NCBI RefSeq assembly: GCF_030816195.1
Contig: NZ_JAUSXS010000001.1
Coordinates: 5,541,501 to 5,605,500, forward strand
Length of the DNA stretch: 64,000 nucleotides
Direction: 5' to 3'
Source: Pseudomonas sp. W4I3
Lineage (GTDB): Bacteria > Pseudomonadota > Gammaproteobacteria > Pseudomonadales > Pseudomonadaceae
Part shown: one piece after another, positions 35,841 to 44,201 of the stretch
How the letters are laid out: every line of letters starts with the position of its first letter
Numbering within the stretch: the stretch's first letter is position 1
The notes under the pieces: model-generated
Database searches by the model: none
What the model was told of the DNA's origin: nothing
What the model saw: only the letters and a program-made list of their open reading frames with translations
Made by a program: the position numbers and the translations under genes

Positions 35841-36989
35841 TCAGGTTCGTTTTGCAGCGCTTTGCGCAACATCATCGGCGGCATTCAACTCACGCACGGC
35901 GATGTAACGCTCACTGCGACGGGTGCGATCCAGCACCTGTCCTACCAATTGGCCACACGCGGCATCGATGTCTTCGCCACGGGTCGTGCGGACGGTGACG
36001 TTGTAGCCGGCCTGGTGGAGTTGATCCTGGAAACGACGGATGGCGTTGTTGCTCGGCCGCTCGTAGCCAGAATGCGGAAACGGGTTGAACGGAATCAGGT
36101 TGATCTTGCACGGGGTGTTCTTGAGCAACTCGATCATCTCGACCGCATGCTCGACCTTGTCATTGATGCCCTTGAGCATGGTGTACTCGATGGTCAGCAC
36201 GCGCTTCTCACCCAGGGTGGCCATATAACGCTGGCAGGATTCGAGCAGCATCTTAAGCGGATACTTCTTGTTGATCGGCACCAATTGGTTACGCAATGCG
36301 TCATTAGGTGCGTGCAGCGACAACGCCAGGGAAACGTCGATGTGCTTGGCCAGCTCATCGATCATCGGTACCACGCCGGAGGTCGACAGAGTCACACGGC
36401 GCTTGGAGATGCCGTAGCCCAGGTCGTCCATCATCAGGTGCATGGCCGCAATCACGTTGTCGAAGTTCAGCAGCGGCTCACCCATGCCCATCATCACCAC
36501 GTTGGTGATGGCACGGTCGACGGTCGCCGGGACGCTGCCAAAGGATTTGTTGGCAATCCACACCTGGCCGATGACTTCGGCGGCGGTGAGGTTGCTATTG
36601 AAGCCTTGCTTGCCGGTGGAGCAGAAACTGCAGTCCAGGGCACAGCCTGCCTGGGACGAAACGCACAAGGTGCCGCGCTTGCCCTGGGGAATGTACACGG
36701 TCTCGACGCAGCTGCCGGACGCCACGCGCACCACCCACTTACGGGTGCCGTCGCTGGAGATGTCCTCGCTGACCACTTCGGGACCACGGACCTCAGCAAT
36801 GGCCTTGAGCTTGTCGCGCAGGGCCTTGCTGACGTTCGTCATGGCGTCGAAATCGTCGACGCCAAAGTGGTGAATCCACTTCATTACCTGACCGGCACGG
36901 AAACGCTTCTCCCCGATTGAGTCGAAGAATTTCTCCATTTCCGGCTGAGTCAGACCCAGCAGGTTGGTTTTAACAGTCGATGTAGTCAT
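35841..36989 (-). CDS. rlmN: 23S rRNA (A2503)/tRNA (A37) C2-methyltransferase
   Basis: A radical-SAM methyltransferase of 382 residues that makes 2-methyladenosine. The cluster motif CxxxCxxC is C116, C120 and C123 in AGCALDCSFCSTGKQG. The conserved GMGEPLLNFDNV follows, and a C-terminal cysteine in DIDAACGQL is the methyl-carrying residue. Normal length. First gene after ndk in the leftward run. Confidence 0.97.
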   Translation of the reverse strand: MTTSTVKTNLLGLTQPEMEKFFDSIGEKRFRAGQVMKWIHHFGVDDFDAMTNVSKALRDKLKAIAEVRGPEVVSEDISSDGTRKWVVRVASGSCVETVYIPQGKRGTLCVSSQAGCALDCSFCSTGKQGFNSNLTAAEVIGQVWIANKSFGSVPATVDRAITNVVMMGMGEPLLNFDNVIAAMHLMMDDLGYGISKRRVTLSTSGVVPMIDELAKHIDVSLALSLHAPNDALRNQLVPINKKYPLKMLLESCQRYMATLGEKRVLTIEYTMLKGINDKVEHAVEMIELLKNTPCKINLIPFNPFPHSGYERPSNNAIRRFQDQLHQAGYNVTVRTTRGEDIDAACGQLVGQVLDRTRRSERYIAVRELNAADDVAQSAAKRT

Positions 36990-37018
36990 GGATTCACCCT
37001 CACTCTTTAAGCCGATGC

Positions 37019-37444
37019 TTAGCGAGCGGTTACTTCAGTAGCGGCGAAGAAGTACGAGATTTCGCGAGCAGCAGCGGCTTCGGAGTCCGAACCGTGTACA
37101 GCGTTGGCGTCGATGGACTCAGCGAAGTCAGCACGGATGGTGCCGGCAGCCGCTTCTTTAGGGTTGGTAGCGCCCATCAGCTCACGGTTCAGAGCGATAG
37201 CGTTTTCGCCTTCCAGAACCTGAACAACAACAGGACCGGAGATCATGAAGGCAACCAGGTCGCCGAAAAAGCCACGAGCGCTGTGCTCAGCGTAGAAGCC
37301 TTCAGCTTCAGCCTTGGACAGTTGCTTGAGTTTCGAAGCTACAACCTTCAGGCCGGCTTTTTCGAAACGAGTGGTGATCTCGCCGATGACGTTTTTTGCA
37401 ACAGCGTCAGGCTTGATGATGGAGAAAGTACGTTGAACAGCCAT
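37019..37444 (-). CDS. ndk: Nucleoside diphosphate kinase
   Basis: Balances nucleoside triphosphates by phosphate transfer through His117 (NAVHGSDS). 141 residues, the standard length, with the family opening AVQRTFSIIKPDAV. Starts 37 bases after a hairpin that follows iscX, so it may have its own promoter or be read through from the isc genes. Ribosome-binding site GGAGT is present. Confidence 0.98.
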   Translation of the reverse strand: MAVQRTFSIIKPDAVAKNVIGEITTRFEKAGLKVVASKLKQLSKAEAEGFYAEHSARGFFGDLVAFMISGPVVVQVLEGENAIALNRELMGATNPKEAAAGTIRADFAESIDANAVHGSDSEAAAAREISYFFAATEVTAR

Positions 37445-37480
37445 GGTGTAACTCCAGAAACGGTAATTTACGAAAAATTA

Positions 37481-37503
37481 AACCCGCGAATTATACGCGG
37501 GTT
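37481..37503 (-). terminator. Hairpin at the end of the isc cluster
   Basis: Perfect 8-bp stem AACCCGCG / CGCGGGTT with a 7-base loop, 34 bases after the iscX stop. It is followed leftwards by an AT-rich stretch. It is close to ndk, so it may only attenuate. Confidence 0.7.
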
Positions 37504-37536
37504 ATTGGGTATTGCCTAACTGCGTAAAAAGGCGGC

Positions 37537-37737
37537 TCAGTCTGCTTCTTCGATCCACAGGCCTTGAATCGCCTCCAGGACCTTTTCGCCACCCCGATCA
37601 GGGATGTCGTCGAAGTCCGGCAGCGCCATTACCAGATCACGCAATTTGACGAAGTTCACAGTGAGAGGATTGACCTCAGGATGAGCTTCGGCAAGTTGTA
37701 TAGCGATTTCTTGTACATCAACCCATTTCAGGCTCAT
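37537..37737 (-). CDS. iscX: Fe-S assembly protein IscX
   Basis: A 66-residue acidic helical protein that binds IscS and iron and tunes Fe-S assembly. Starts MSLKWVDVQEIAIQLAE with AAGGA upstream; an in-frame upstream ATG lacks such a site. C-terminus LEAIQGLWIEEAD. Last gene of the isc cluster, 14 bases after fdx. Confidence 0.95.
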   Translation of the reverse strand: MSLKWVDVQEIAIQLAEAHPEVNPLTVNFVKLRDLVMALPDFDDIPDRGGEKVLEAIQGLWIEEAD

Positions 37738-37751
37738 GACAGTTCCTTGAA

Positions 37752-38093
37752 TCAATGCGGCGCTTCGGCCGCATGGTTGAGCGAATATTTCGGGATTTCG
37801 ACAGTGATGTCTTCAGTGCCGACCTTTGCCTGACAGCTTAGGCGAGAAGTCGCCTCCAGGCCCCAGGCGCGGTCGAGAAAATCCTCTTCCAGTTCGTCCG
37901 CTTCCTCAAGGGAGTTGAAGCCCTCGCGGATGATGCAGTGGCAGGTGGTGCAGGCACACACACCGCCGCAGGCGCTTTCGATCTCGATATGGTTGTCATG
38001 GGCGACTTCAAGGATGGACTTGCCGGTCTCAGCCTCAACAACCATACCGTCCGGGCAATGCTCGGCGTGTGGCAGAAAAATGACCTGCGGCAT
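37752..38093 (-). CDS. fdx: ISC-type [2Fe-2S] ferredoxin
   Basis: A 113-residue adrenodoxin-like ferredoxin that supplies electrons for Fe-S cluster assembly. Cluster ligands Cys42, Cys48, Cys51 (ACGGVCACTTCHC) and Cys87; Cys46 is the extra conserved cysteine of the group. Lies four bases after hscA. Confidence 0.97.
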   Translation of the reverse strand: MPQVIFLPHAEHCPDGMVVEAETGKSILEVAHDNHIEIESACGGVCACTTCHCIIREGFNSLEEADELEEDFLDRAWGLEATSRLSCQAKVGTEDITVEIPKYSLNHAAEAPH

Positions 38094-38096
38094 CAG

Positions 38097-39959
38097 TTAT
38101 TCCTCAATTTCATTCAGGTTGCGACCCGCCAGGGCGGCTTTTACCGTCTGGTCCATACGGCGGGCGGCAAAGGCATCGGTGACGTGTGACAGGCGTTTGG
38201 TCTGTTGCTCGATGGCGTAACCATCGTTGCCTTTCATGAGTTCGGCCAGTTCCTGCATCTGCAGGTCGATGACCATGCGCTCTTCGGCGTCCAACAGGCG
38301 CTCACCATCGGCATCAAGCGCGCCCTGCACCGCTTCGAGCAGGCGCTGGGCGTCGACTTGTTGCTCACGCAGCACGCGGGCGACCTTGTCATCGCCGGCA
38401 TATTGGAACGAGTCCTTGAGCATCTTGGCGATTTCACCGTCAGTCAGCCCGTAGGACGGCTTGACCTGGATGCTGGCCTCGACGCCCGAACCCAGCTCGC
38501 GAGCCGCGACACTGAGCAGGCCATCGGCATCAACCTGGAAGGTCACGCGAATCTTCGCCGCGCCCGCAACCATGGCCGGGATACCGCGCAGTTCGAAGCG
38601 CGCCAGGGAGCGGCAGTCGCTGATCAGCTCGCGCTCACCTTGCAGCACATGAATCATCATGGCCGTCTGGCCGTCTTTATAAGTGGTGAAGTCCTGGGCG
38701 CGCGCGACGGGGATGGTGGTGTTGCGCGGAATCACCTTCTCCATCAGGCCGCCCATGGTTTCCAGCCCCAGGGACAACGGGATCACGTCGAGCAACAGCA
38801 ATTCGCCGCCATCGCGCTTGTTGCCAGCCAGGGTATCGGCCTGGATCGCGGCACCGATGGCCACCACTTGATCCGGGTCGATTTCAGTCAGCGGCTGGCG
38901 GCCAAAAGCTTCGGCGACAGCTTTACGAACGCGCGGAACGCGGGTGGAGCCGCCCACCATGACCACAGCACCGACGTCTTCCAGCTCGATACCCGAATCA
39001 CGCACGGCGCGGCGGCAGGCTTTGAGGCTGCGGGCGACCATCGGCTCGATCAACGCATCGAAGGCTTCACGGGTGAGCTGGGCCGACCAGGTGCCGTAAG
39101 AAACTTCAACAGTCGCAGCATCCGTCAGCGCTTCCTTGGCAGCACAGGCGGTTTGCAGCAGGTTGCGCTGCGCGCCCGGGTCCAGGTCGGCAGACAAGCC
39201 CGCGCTGCTGATGATCCAGCCTGCGATGGCATGGTCGAAGTCGTCGCCGCCCAGGGCGCTGTCGCCGCCGGTCGCCAGTACTTCAAAGACACCGCCGGTC
39301 AGGCGCAGGATCGAAATATCAAAAGTACCGCCGCCCAGGTCGTAAATCGCGACCAGGCCTTCGGCATGCTGATCCAGGCCATAAGCCACGGCAGCAGCGG
39401 TGGGCTCGTTGAGCAAGCGCAGAACGTTCAGACCGGCAAGTTTCGCCGCGTCCTTGGTGGCTTGGCGCTGAGCGTCATCGAAATAGGCCGGGACAGTGAT
39501 CACCGCACCGACCAGTTCGCCACCCAAGGTTGTTTCCGCACGCTGGCGCAGCACCTTGAGGATATCGGCAGACACTTCCACCGGGCTTTTCGGGCCTTGA
39601 ACGGTGTCGATGAATGGCATGTGGGATTCGCCGCCGACAAAGCGGTACGGCAGCTGGTCGCCCAATTGCTTGACGTCGGATAACCCACGACCCATCAGGC
39701 GCTTGACCGACAACACGGTGTTCAATGGGTCGGTAGACGCCGCCAGCTTGGCGGACTCGCCCACTTCGATGCGGTCGGCGTGATAACGCACGGCGGATGG
39801 CAGGATCACCTGGCCGTCGGCGTCGGGCAACGGCTCGGACAGGCCGCTGCGCACGGCAGCGACCAGGGAATTGGTGGTGCCCAGGTCAATCCCGACCGCC
39901 AGGCGACGCTGGTGCGGTTGAGGGCTTTGGCCGGGTTCGGCGATTTGCAGTAGAGCCAT
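38097..39959 (-). CDS. hscA: Hsp70-type chaperone HscA
   Basis: The 620-residue dedicated Hsp70 of Fe-S assembly, which releases clusters from IscU in an ATP- and HscB-dependent manner. Nucleotide-binding domain (about 20-385) with GIDLGTTNSLVA and AIYDLGGGTFDISIL; substrate-binding domain after about 395. The IscU-recognition groove (LPPVK target on the partner) is expected but not seen directly. Follows hscB by about 51 bases. Confidence 0.97.
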   Translation of the reverse strand: MALLQIAEPGQSPQPHQRRLAVGIDLGTTNSLVAAVRSGLSEPLPDADGQVILPSAVRYHADRIEVGESAKLAASTDPLNTVLSVKRLMGRGLSDVKQLGDQLPYRFVGGESHMPFIDTVQGPKSPVEVSADILKVLRQRAETTLGGELVGAVITVPAYFDDAQRQATKDAAKLAGLNVLRLLNEPTAAAVAYGLDQHAEGLVAIYDLGGGTFDISILRLTGGVFEVLATGGDSALGGDDFDHAIAGWIISSAGLSADLDPGAQRNLLQTACAAKEALTDAATVEVSYGTWSAQLTREAFDALIEPMVARSLKACRRAVRDSGIELEDVGAVVMVGGSTRVPRVRKAVAEAFGRQPLTEIDPDQVVAIGAAIQADTLAGNKRDGGELLLLDVIPLSLGLETMGGLMEKVIPRNTTIPVARAQDFTTYKDGQTAMMIHVLQGERELISDCRSLARFELRGIPAMVAGAAKIRVTFQVDADGLLSVAARELGSGVEASIQVKPSYGLTDGEIAKMLKDSFQYAGDDKVARVLREQQVDAQRLLEAVQGALDADGERLLDAEERMVIDLQMQELAELMKGNDGYAIEQQTKRLSHVTDAFAARRMDQTVKAALAGRNLNEIEE

Positions 39960-40010
39960 GGTAATCAGGTCTTATCTGTCTATCAGGCGTGCATCACGGG
40001 CAGCACTGGG

Positions 40011-40532
40011 TTAATCGTCGAGGCGCTCTTCTAGCTGGCGCACTTCGTAGGTGAGCTTGTCGAGAAACTGCATGCGCCGCATCAGGCGCTCGGCCTGCTC
40101 GCGTTGCGCTGCGTCATCCCAACAGGCCGCGAAGCTTTCGTTGAGCTCATCCTGGGCGGTTTTCAGGCGACGCTTGAACACCGCGACTCCGGCCACATCG
40201 GCTTCGTCCTGCAAGTCTTCGAGTTCTTCGCGCCACTGCATCTGCTGCAGCAGGAAGTCCGGATCATGCACGGTGACTTCCATCGGCAACTCACCGCCTT
40301 TCATCGCGAGCAAATAACGTGCGCGCTTGGGGGGGCTTTTCAGCGTCTGATAGGCTTCGTTGAGGCTGGCCGATTGCTCCAGCGCCAGGCGTTGCTCACG
40401 CTCGGAAGCGTCAGCGAAGCGGTCCGGATGCACGCCACGCGCCAATTCTCGATAGCGCGTGGCAAGCTGCTCGAGGTCCAGCCGAAAGCTCGGTTGCAGC
40501 TCGAATAAAGCGAAATGACAAGGAGTACCCAC
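40011..40532 (-). CDS. hscB: J-domain co-chaperone HscB
   Basis: A 173-residue co-chaperone that delivers IscU to HscA and stimulates its ATPase. J domain with HPD at residues 35-37 (ARGVHPDRF); C-terminal three-helix bundle binds IscU. The start is GTG at 40532 (GTPCHFALFELQPSF), with GAGG six bases upstream; an ATG 13 codons upstream lies inside iscA and lacks a site. Eight bases from the iscA stop. Confidence 0.95.
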   Translation of the reverse strand: MGTPCHFALFELQPSFRLDLEQLATRYRELARGVHPDRFADASEREQRLALEQSASLNEAYQTLKSPPKRARYLLAMKGGELPMEVTVHDPDFLLQQMQWREELEDLQDEADVAGVAVFKRRLKTAQDELNESFAACWDDAAQREQAERLMRRMQFLDKLTYEVRQLEERLDD

Positions 40533-40540
40533 AAGAAGCC

Positions 40541-40864
40541 TCAGATGTTGAAGCTTTCGCCGCAGCCACATTCACCGCGCACGTTGGGGTTGTTGAACTT
40601 GAAGCCTTCGTTCAACCCTTCCTTGACGAAATCGAGCTCGGTGCCGTCCAGGTAGGTCAGGCTTTTCGGGTCGATGATCACTTTCTCGCCGTGACTTTCG
40701 AACACCTGGTCTTCCTCAACCACCTCGTCGACAAACTCCAGCACGTAGGCAAGGCCGGAACAGCCCGTGGTGCGAACACCCAGACGAATCCCCTCACCTT
40801 TACCGCGCCCATTCAGGGAGCGGCGAATGTGCTGCGCAGCCGCTTCTGTCATGCTGATAGCCAT
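40541..40864 (-). CDS. iscA: A-type Fe-S carrier protein IscA
   Basis: A 107-residue cluster carrier that passes Fe-S units to apoproteins. Invariant Cys35 (TTGCSGLAY), Cys99 and Cys101 (GECGCGESF). ATG 40864 has AGGAG seven bases upstream; an in-frame ATG eight codons further up lacks a site. Lies 28 bases after iscU. Confidence 0.97.
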   Translation of the reverse strand: MAISMTEAAAQHIRRSLNGRGKGEGIRLGVRTTGCSGLAYVLEFVDEVVEEDQVFESHGEKVIIDPKSLTYLDGTELDFVKEGLNEGFKFNNPNVRGECGCGESFNI

Positions 40865-40892
40865 CGTTGACTCCTTACTCGTCGCCAAATGC

Positions 40893-41279
40893 TTAGATCA
40901 AGCCTTTCTTCTGCTTGTAGTCGCGAACGGCCGCCTTGATGGCGTCTTCTGCGAGTACGGAGCAGTGAATTTTCACTGGCGGCAGGGCCAGCTCTTCGGC
41001 CAGCTGGGTGTTGCTGATGGTGACAGCCTCATCCAGGGTCTTGCCTTTCATCCACTCGGTAGCGAGGGAGCTGGAGGCAATGGCGGAACCGCAGCCGTAA
41101 GTCTTGAACTTGGCGTCTTCGATAACGCCAGCGTCGTTGACCTTGATCTGCAGGCGCATCACATCGCCGCACGCCGGAGCGCCAACCATGCCAGTGCCGA
41201 CATCAGGATCTTCCGCGTTCATCTTGCCGACGTTGCGCGGGTTTTCGTAGTGGTCGATGACCTTTTCGCTGTAAGCCAT
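40893..41279 (-). CDS. iscU: Fe-S cluster scaffold IscU
   Basis: The 128-residue scaffold on which IscS, IscX and ferredoxin build a [2Fe-2S] cluster. Ligands Cys37, Cys63, His105 and Cys106 are present. The HscA-recognition motif LPPVK is at 99-103. Lies 99 bases after iscS across a hairpin-forming gap, unlike the tight spacing of the rest of the cluster. Confidence 0.98.
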   Translation of the reverse strand: MAYSEKVIDHYENPRNVGKMNAEDPDVGTGMVGAPACGDVMRLQIKVNDAGVIEDAKFKTYGCGSAIASSSLATEWMKGKTLDEAVTISNTQLAEELALPPVKIHCSVLAEDAIKAAVRDYKQKKGLI

Positions 41280-41317
41280 GGTACTGATTCCTCACTCATC
41301 AGGGCCGCTCTGGAACC

Positions 41318-41355
41318 CTGTAGAAACGCCTGCGTTTTCCGCCACGTTCCTACAG
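41318..41355. repeat. Inverted repeat in the iscS-iscU gap
   Basis: Arms CTGTAGAAACG and CGTTCCTACAG pair over 10 of 11 positions across 16 bases. They look like a decayed REP of the CTGTAGGAGCG type and could affect mRNA processing between iscS and iscU. Confidence 0.5.
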
Positions 41356-41378
41356 AGCTTGGGTGGCGGCTTCTATAT

Positions 41379-42593
41379 TTAGTGTGCCGCCCACTCGATC
41401 TTGGAGATATCGACACCGTCTTTGTACATGTCCCACAGCGGCGACAGAACGCGCAGCTTGTTGACAGCTTCGCAGACTTTCTGCGCGGCGTAGTCGACTT
41501 GCTCTTCAGTGGTGAAGCGGCCGAAGGTAAAGCGGATCGAGCTGTGTGCCAGTTCGTCGTTACGGCCCAGGGCCCGCAGCACGTAGGACGGCTCCAGGGA
41601 GGCCGAGGTGCAGGCCGAGCCGGACGATACCGCCAGGTCCTTGAGCGCCATGATCAGCGACTCGCCTTCGACGTAGTTGAAGCTCAAATTCAGGTTGTGC
41701 GGTACACGTGCAGTCATGCTGCCGTTGATGTACAGCTCTTCAAGGTTCTCGACCTGCTTGTAGAAGCGATCGCTCAACGCCTTGATGCGCACGTTTTCGG
41801 CAGCCATGTCTTCCTTGGCTACGCGGAAAGCTTCGCCCATGCCGACGATCTGGTGGGTCGCCAGGGTGCCGGAACGCATGCCGCGTTCGTGGCCGCCACC
41901 GTGCATGGCGGCTTCGATACGCACGCGTGGCTTACGGCTCACGTACAGTGCGCCGATGCCTTTAGGGCCGTAGGTCTTGTGGGCCGAGAACGACATCAGG
42001 TCGACTTTCAGCTTGGACAGGTCGATCTCGACCTTACCAGTGGACTGAGCGGCATCGACGTGCAGCAGAATGCCCTTGGAACGGGTCAGTTCGCCGATTG
42101 CTTCGATGTCGTTGATCGTGCCGATTTCGTTGTTCACGTGAATCACGGAAACCAGGATGGTGTCATCACGCAGCGCGGCTTCGATCATGGCCGGGGTGAC
42201 GATACCGTCGGTGGTCGGCTCGAGGTAGGTGACCTCAAAACCTTCACGCTCCAGTTGGCGCATGGTGTCGAGGACAGCCTTGTGCTCAATCTTGGTGGTG
42301 ATCAGGTGCTTGCCCTTGGTCGCGTAGAAATGCGCCGCGCCCTTGATCGCCAGGTTGTCGGACTCGGTGGCACCGGAGGTCCAGACGATTTCACGCGGGT
42401 CCGCACCCACCAGGTCGGCGACCTGGCGACGAGCGTTCTCGACCGCTTCCTCGGCTTTCCAGCCGAATACGTGGGAGCGGGAGGCCGGGTTGCCGAAGTT
42501 TCCGTCAACCAGCAGGCATTCGCTCATCTTTTGCGCGACACGCGGATCAACCGGGGTGGTCGCTGAGTAATCAAGGTAAATCGGCAATTTCAT
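41379..42593 (-). CDS. iscS: Cysteine desulfurase IscS
   Basis: A 404-residue PLP enzyme that takes sulfur from cysteine as a persulfide for Fe-S clusters and tRNA thiolation. PLP lysine Lys206 (SFSAHKTYGPKG) and persulfide-bearing Cys328 (SSGSACTSASLEPS) match the E. coli numbers. Substrate-site segment ATESDNLA is intact. Lies 50 bases after iscR. Confidence 0.98.
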   Translation of the reverse strand: MKLPIYLDYSATTPVDPRVAQKMSECLLVDGNFGNPASRSHVFGWKAEEAVENARRQVADLVGADPREIVWTSGATESDNLAIKGAAHFYATKGKHLITTKIEHKAVLDTMRQLEREGFEVTYLEPTTDGIVTPAMIEAALRDDTILVSVIHVNNEIGTINDIEAIGELTRSKGILLHVDAAQSTGKVEIDLSKLKVDLMSFSAHKTYGPKGIGALYVSRKPRVRIEAAMHGGGHERGMRSGTLATHQIVGMGEAFRVAKEDMAAENVRIKALSDRFYKQVENLEELYINGSMTARVPHNLNLSFNYVEGESLIMALKDLAVSSGSACTSASLEPSYVLRALGRNDELAHSSIRFTFGRFTTEEQVDYAAQKVCEAVNKLRVLSPLWDMYKDGVDISKIEWAAH

Positions 42594-42643
42594 GGACTTT
42601 CTCCTAAATCAGGCTGGCTGGCGTGCCGTTAGCTCTGCGGCTG

Positions 42644-43135
42644 TCACTCGACGGCGGACGCTTCGATCTTGTCCAGACGCGGCGCCTTGGTGTTGCAACG
42701 GCGCTGGTCCTGACGCTGGGCTACTTCTTGCACCTCACGGCGAGTCACAAGATCAGCCAAGCTGATACCACTCAAAAACTCATGGATCTGCAGGCTCAAG
42801 TCGCACCACAAGTGGTGCGTCAGACAGGTGTCGCCAGCATGGCAGTCACCCAGACCCTGGCATTTGGTGGCGTCGACGGATTCGTTGACCGCGTCGATCA
42901 CCTGAGCCACCTGGATGCCCTGCATGTCGCGGGACAACTGATAGCCACCACCTGGGCCACGAACGCTGGAAACCAAGTTGCTACGGCGCAATTTGGCGAA
43001 CAGCTGCTCGAGGTAAGACAGGGAAATGCCTTGGCGCTCGGAGATATCGGCCAGGGACACCGGCCCAGTTTGCGCGTGCAAAGCCAGGTCGAGCATGGCA
43101 GTCACCGCGTATCGGCCTTTTGTAGTCAGTCTCAT
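42644..43135 (-). CDS. iscR: Fe-S-sensing regulator IscR
   Basis: An Rrf2-family repressor of 163 residues. The winged HTH is in 1-80 (MRLTTKGRYAVTAMLDLA, LSYLEQLFAKLRRSNLVSSVRGPGGGY). Cluster ligands are Cys92, Cys98, Cys104 and His107, as in E. coli IscR, so it should bind a [2Fe-2S] cluster and repress the isc promoter when Fe-S is abundant. ATG 43135 is the first gene start after the promoter at 43197-43169. The frame upstream is open, but it covers the promoter and operators. Confidence 0.97.
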   Translation of the reverse strand: MRLTTKGRYAVTAMLDLALHAQTGPVSLADISERQGISLSYLEQLFAKLRRSNLVSSVRGPGGGYQLSRDMQGIQVAQVIDAVNESVDATKCQGLGDCHAGDTCLTHHLWCDLSLQIHEFLSGISLADLVTRREVQEVAQRQDQRRCNTKAPRLDKIEASAVE

Positions 43136-43168
43136 GGACAAGTACCAAGGTGTTTCAGAATGGGAGCA

Positions 43169-43197
43169 AGTATGCGATTCCCGAGTATTTAAGTCAA
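43169..43197 (-). promoter_or_regulatory. isc operon sigma-70 promoter
   Basis: Reverse strand -35 TTGACT (43197-43192), 17-base spacer, -10 CATACT (43174-43169). Start is expected about 43162, 27 bases before iscR. Confidence 0.8.
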
Positions 43198-43201
43198 CTA
43201 T
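43177..43201 (-). promoter_or_regulatory. IscR type 1 site, promoter-proximal
   Basis: A 25-bp site that begins ATAGTTGACT on the reverse strand and overlaps the -35 element. It agrees with the E. coli type 1 consensus (ATASYYGACT... half) at 22 of 25 positions by hand alignment. Confidence 0.75.
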
Positions 43202-43226
43202 AAGACCTAGTACTTTAGTCAGGATT
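43202..43226 (-). promoter_or_regulatory. IscR type 1 site, upstream weaker copy
   Basis: Directly abuts the first site in the same orientation (CCTGACTAAAGTA...), with about 17 of 25 positions matching. Two adjacent type 1 sites are also the arrangement at the E. coli iscR promoter. Confidence 0.5.
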
Positions 43227-43320
43227 ACCCGTAAAAAGGGCGCGCGAATCATAGCAGGGTGGGGTGGGGAGGAACAGCGGCAGCGGATGACCAGCAATTC
43301 CAGACACTATGGAGACCCAA

Positions 43321-43409
43321 TGTGGGAGGGGGCTTGCCCCCGATAGCGGTGCATCAGCCAATACTTCAGTGACTGACCCACCGCCATCGGGAGCAAGCCC
43401 CCTCCCACA
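43321..43409. repeat. REPIN (GGGGGCTTGCCCCC family)
   Basis: Arms TGTGGGAGGGGGCTTGCCCC and GGGAGCAAGCCCCCTCCCAC flank about 40 bases. It separates cysE from the iscR promoter, and its right arm ends eight bases before the cysE stop. Confidence 0.87.
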
Positions 43410-43416
43410 GGAGAAC

Positions 43417-44199
43417 TCAGCCAGCCTTGGTGGCGGCTTCGTCCTTGATCTGGGCGAAGTCTTCTTCACGCAGCTCAGGCAGCTCTTTCGCACAGTAAGT
43501 GCTACCCAGATCCTTCAGCGCGCCGCACATCCCGTCCAACTTGCCATCTACCGCTTGCAGATGATCAAGCAGTTGGCCAATGGCGCGAGCCACCGGGTCG
43601 GGCATGTCTTCGCTGACACCGTAAGCGTCGAAACCGATCTTCTCGGCCATGGCCTTGCGCTTGGCTTCCAGCTCGTCGCCAACTTCCGGCTTGACGATGA
43701 TCCGCCCAGGAATGCCCACCACTGTGGCACCGGGAGGCACTGCCTTGGTGACCACCGCATTGGAACCCACCTTGGCGCCCGCGCCTACAGTGAAGGGGCC
43801 GAGCACCTTGGCGCCCGCCCCCACCACCACGCCGTCACCCAGCGTCGGGTGGCGCTTGCCTTTATTCCAGGTGGTACCGCCCAAAGTCACACCCTGATAA
43901 AGCGTCACGTCATCGCCGATCTCGGCCGTCTCGCCAATCACGATGCCCATGCCATGGTCAATAAAGAAGCGACGACCGACCTTGGCGCCCGGATGAATTT
44001 CGATCCCGGTCAACCAGCGCCCGAAGTTCGACACCAGGCGCGCCAGCCACTTCCAGCCCATGCCCCACAGGGCGCCGGACAAGCGGTGAATCCAGATCGC
44101 GTGCATGCCCGGGTAGCAGGTCAGTACTTCAAAGGCGTTGCGCGCCGCCGGGTCACGGTGGAAAACACTCTGGATATCTTCTCGCAAACGCTCGAACAT
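43417..44199 (-). CDS. cysE: Serine O-acetyltransferase
   Basis: Makes O-acetylserine from serine and acetyl-CoA for cysteine synthesis. 260 residues, with an N-terminal helical domain and a left-handed beta-helix of hexapeptide repeats (about 70-170; IHPGAKVGRRFFIDHGMGIVIGETAEIGDDVTLY). Catalytic His is in IDHGMG. The C-terminal tail is longer than the hexapeptide domain and helical. It lies next to the isc genes (iscR upstream region), where cysteine is the sulfur donor. Confidence 0.95.
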   Translation of the reverse strand: MFERLREDIQSVFHRDPAARNAFEVLTCYPGMHAIWIHRLSGALWGMGWKWLARLVSNFGRWLTGIEIHPGAKVGRRFFIDHGMGIVIGETAEIGDDVTLYQGVTLGGTTWNKGKRHPTLGDGVVVGAGAKVLGPFTVGAGAKVGSNAVVTKAVPPGATVVGIPGRIIVKPEVGDELEAKRKAMAEKIGFDAYGVSEDMPDPVARAIGQLLDHLQAVDGKLDGMCGALKDLGSTYCAKELPELREEDFAQIKDEAATKAG

Positions 44200-44201
44200 T
44201 T

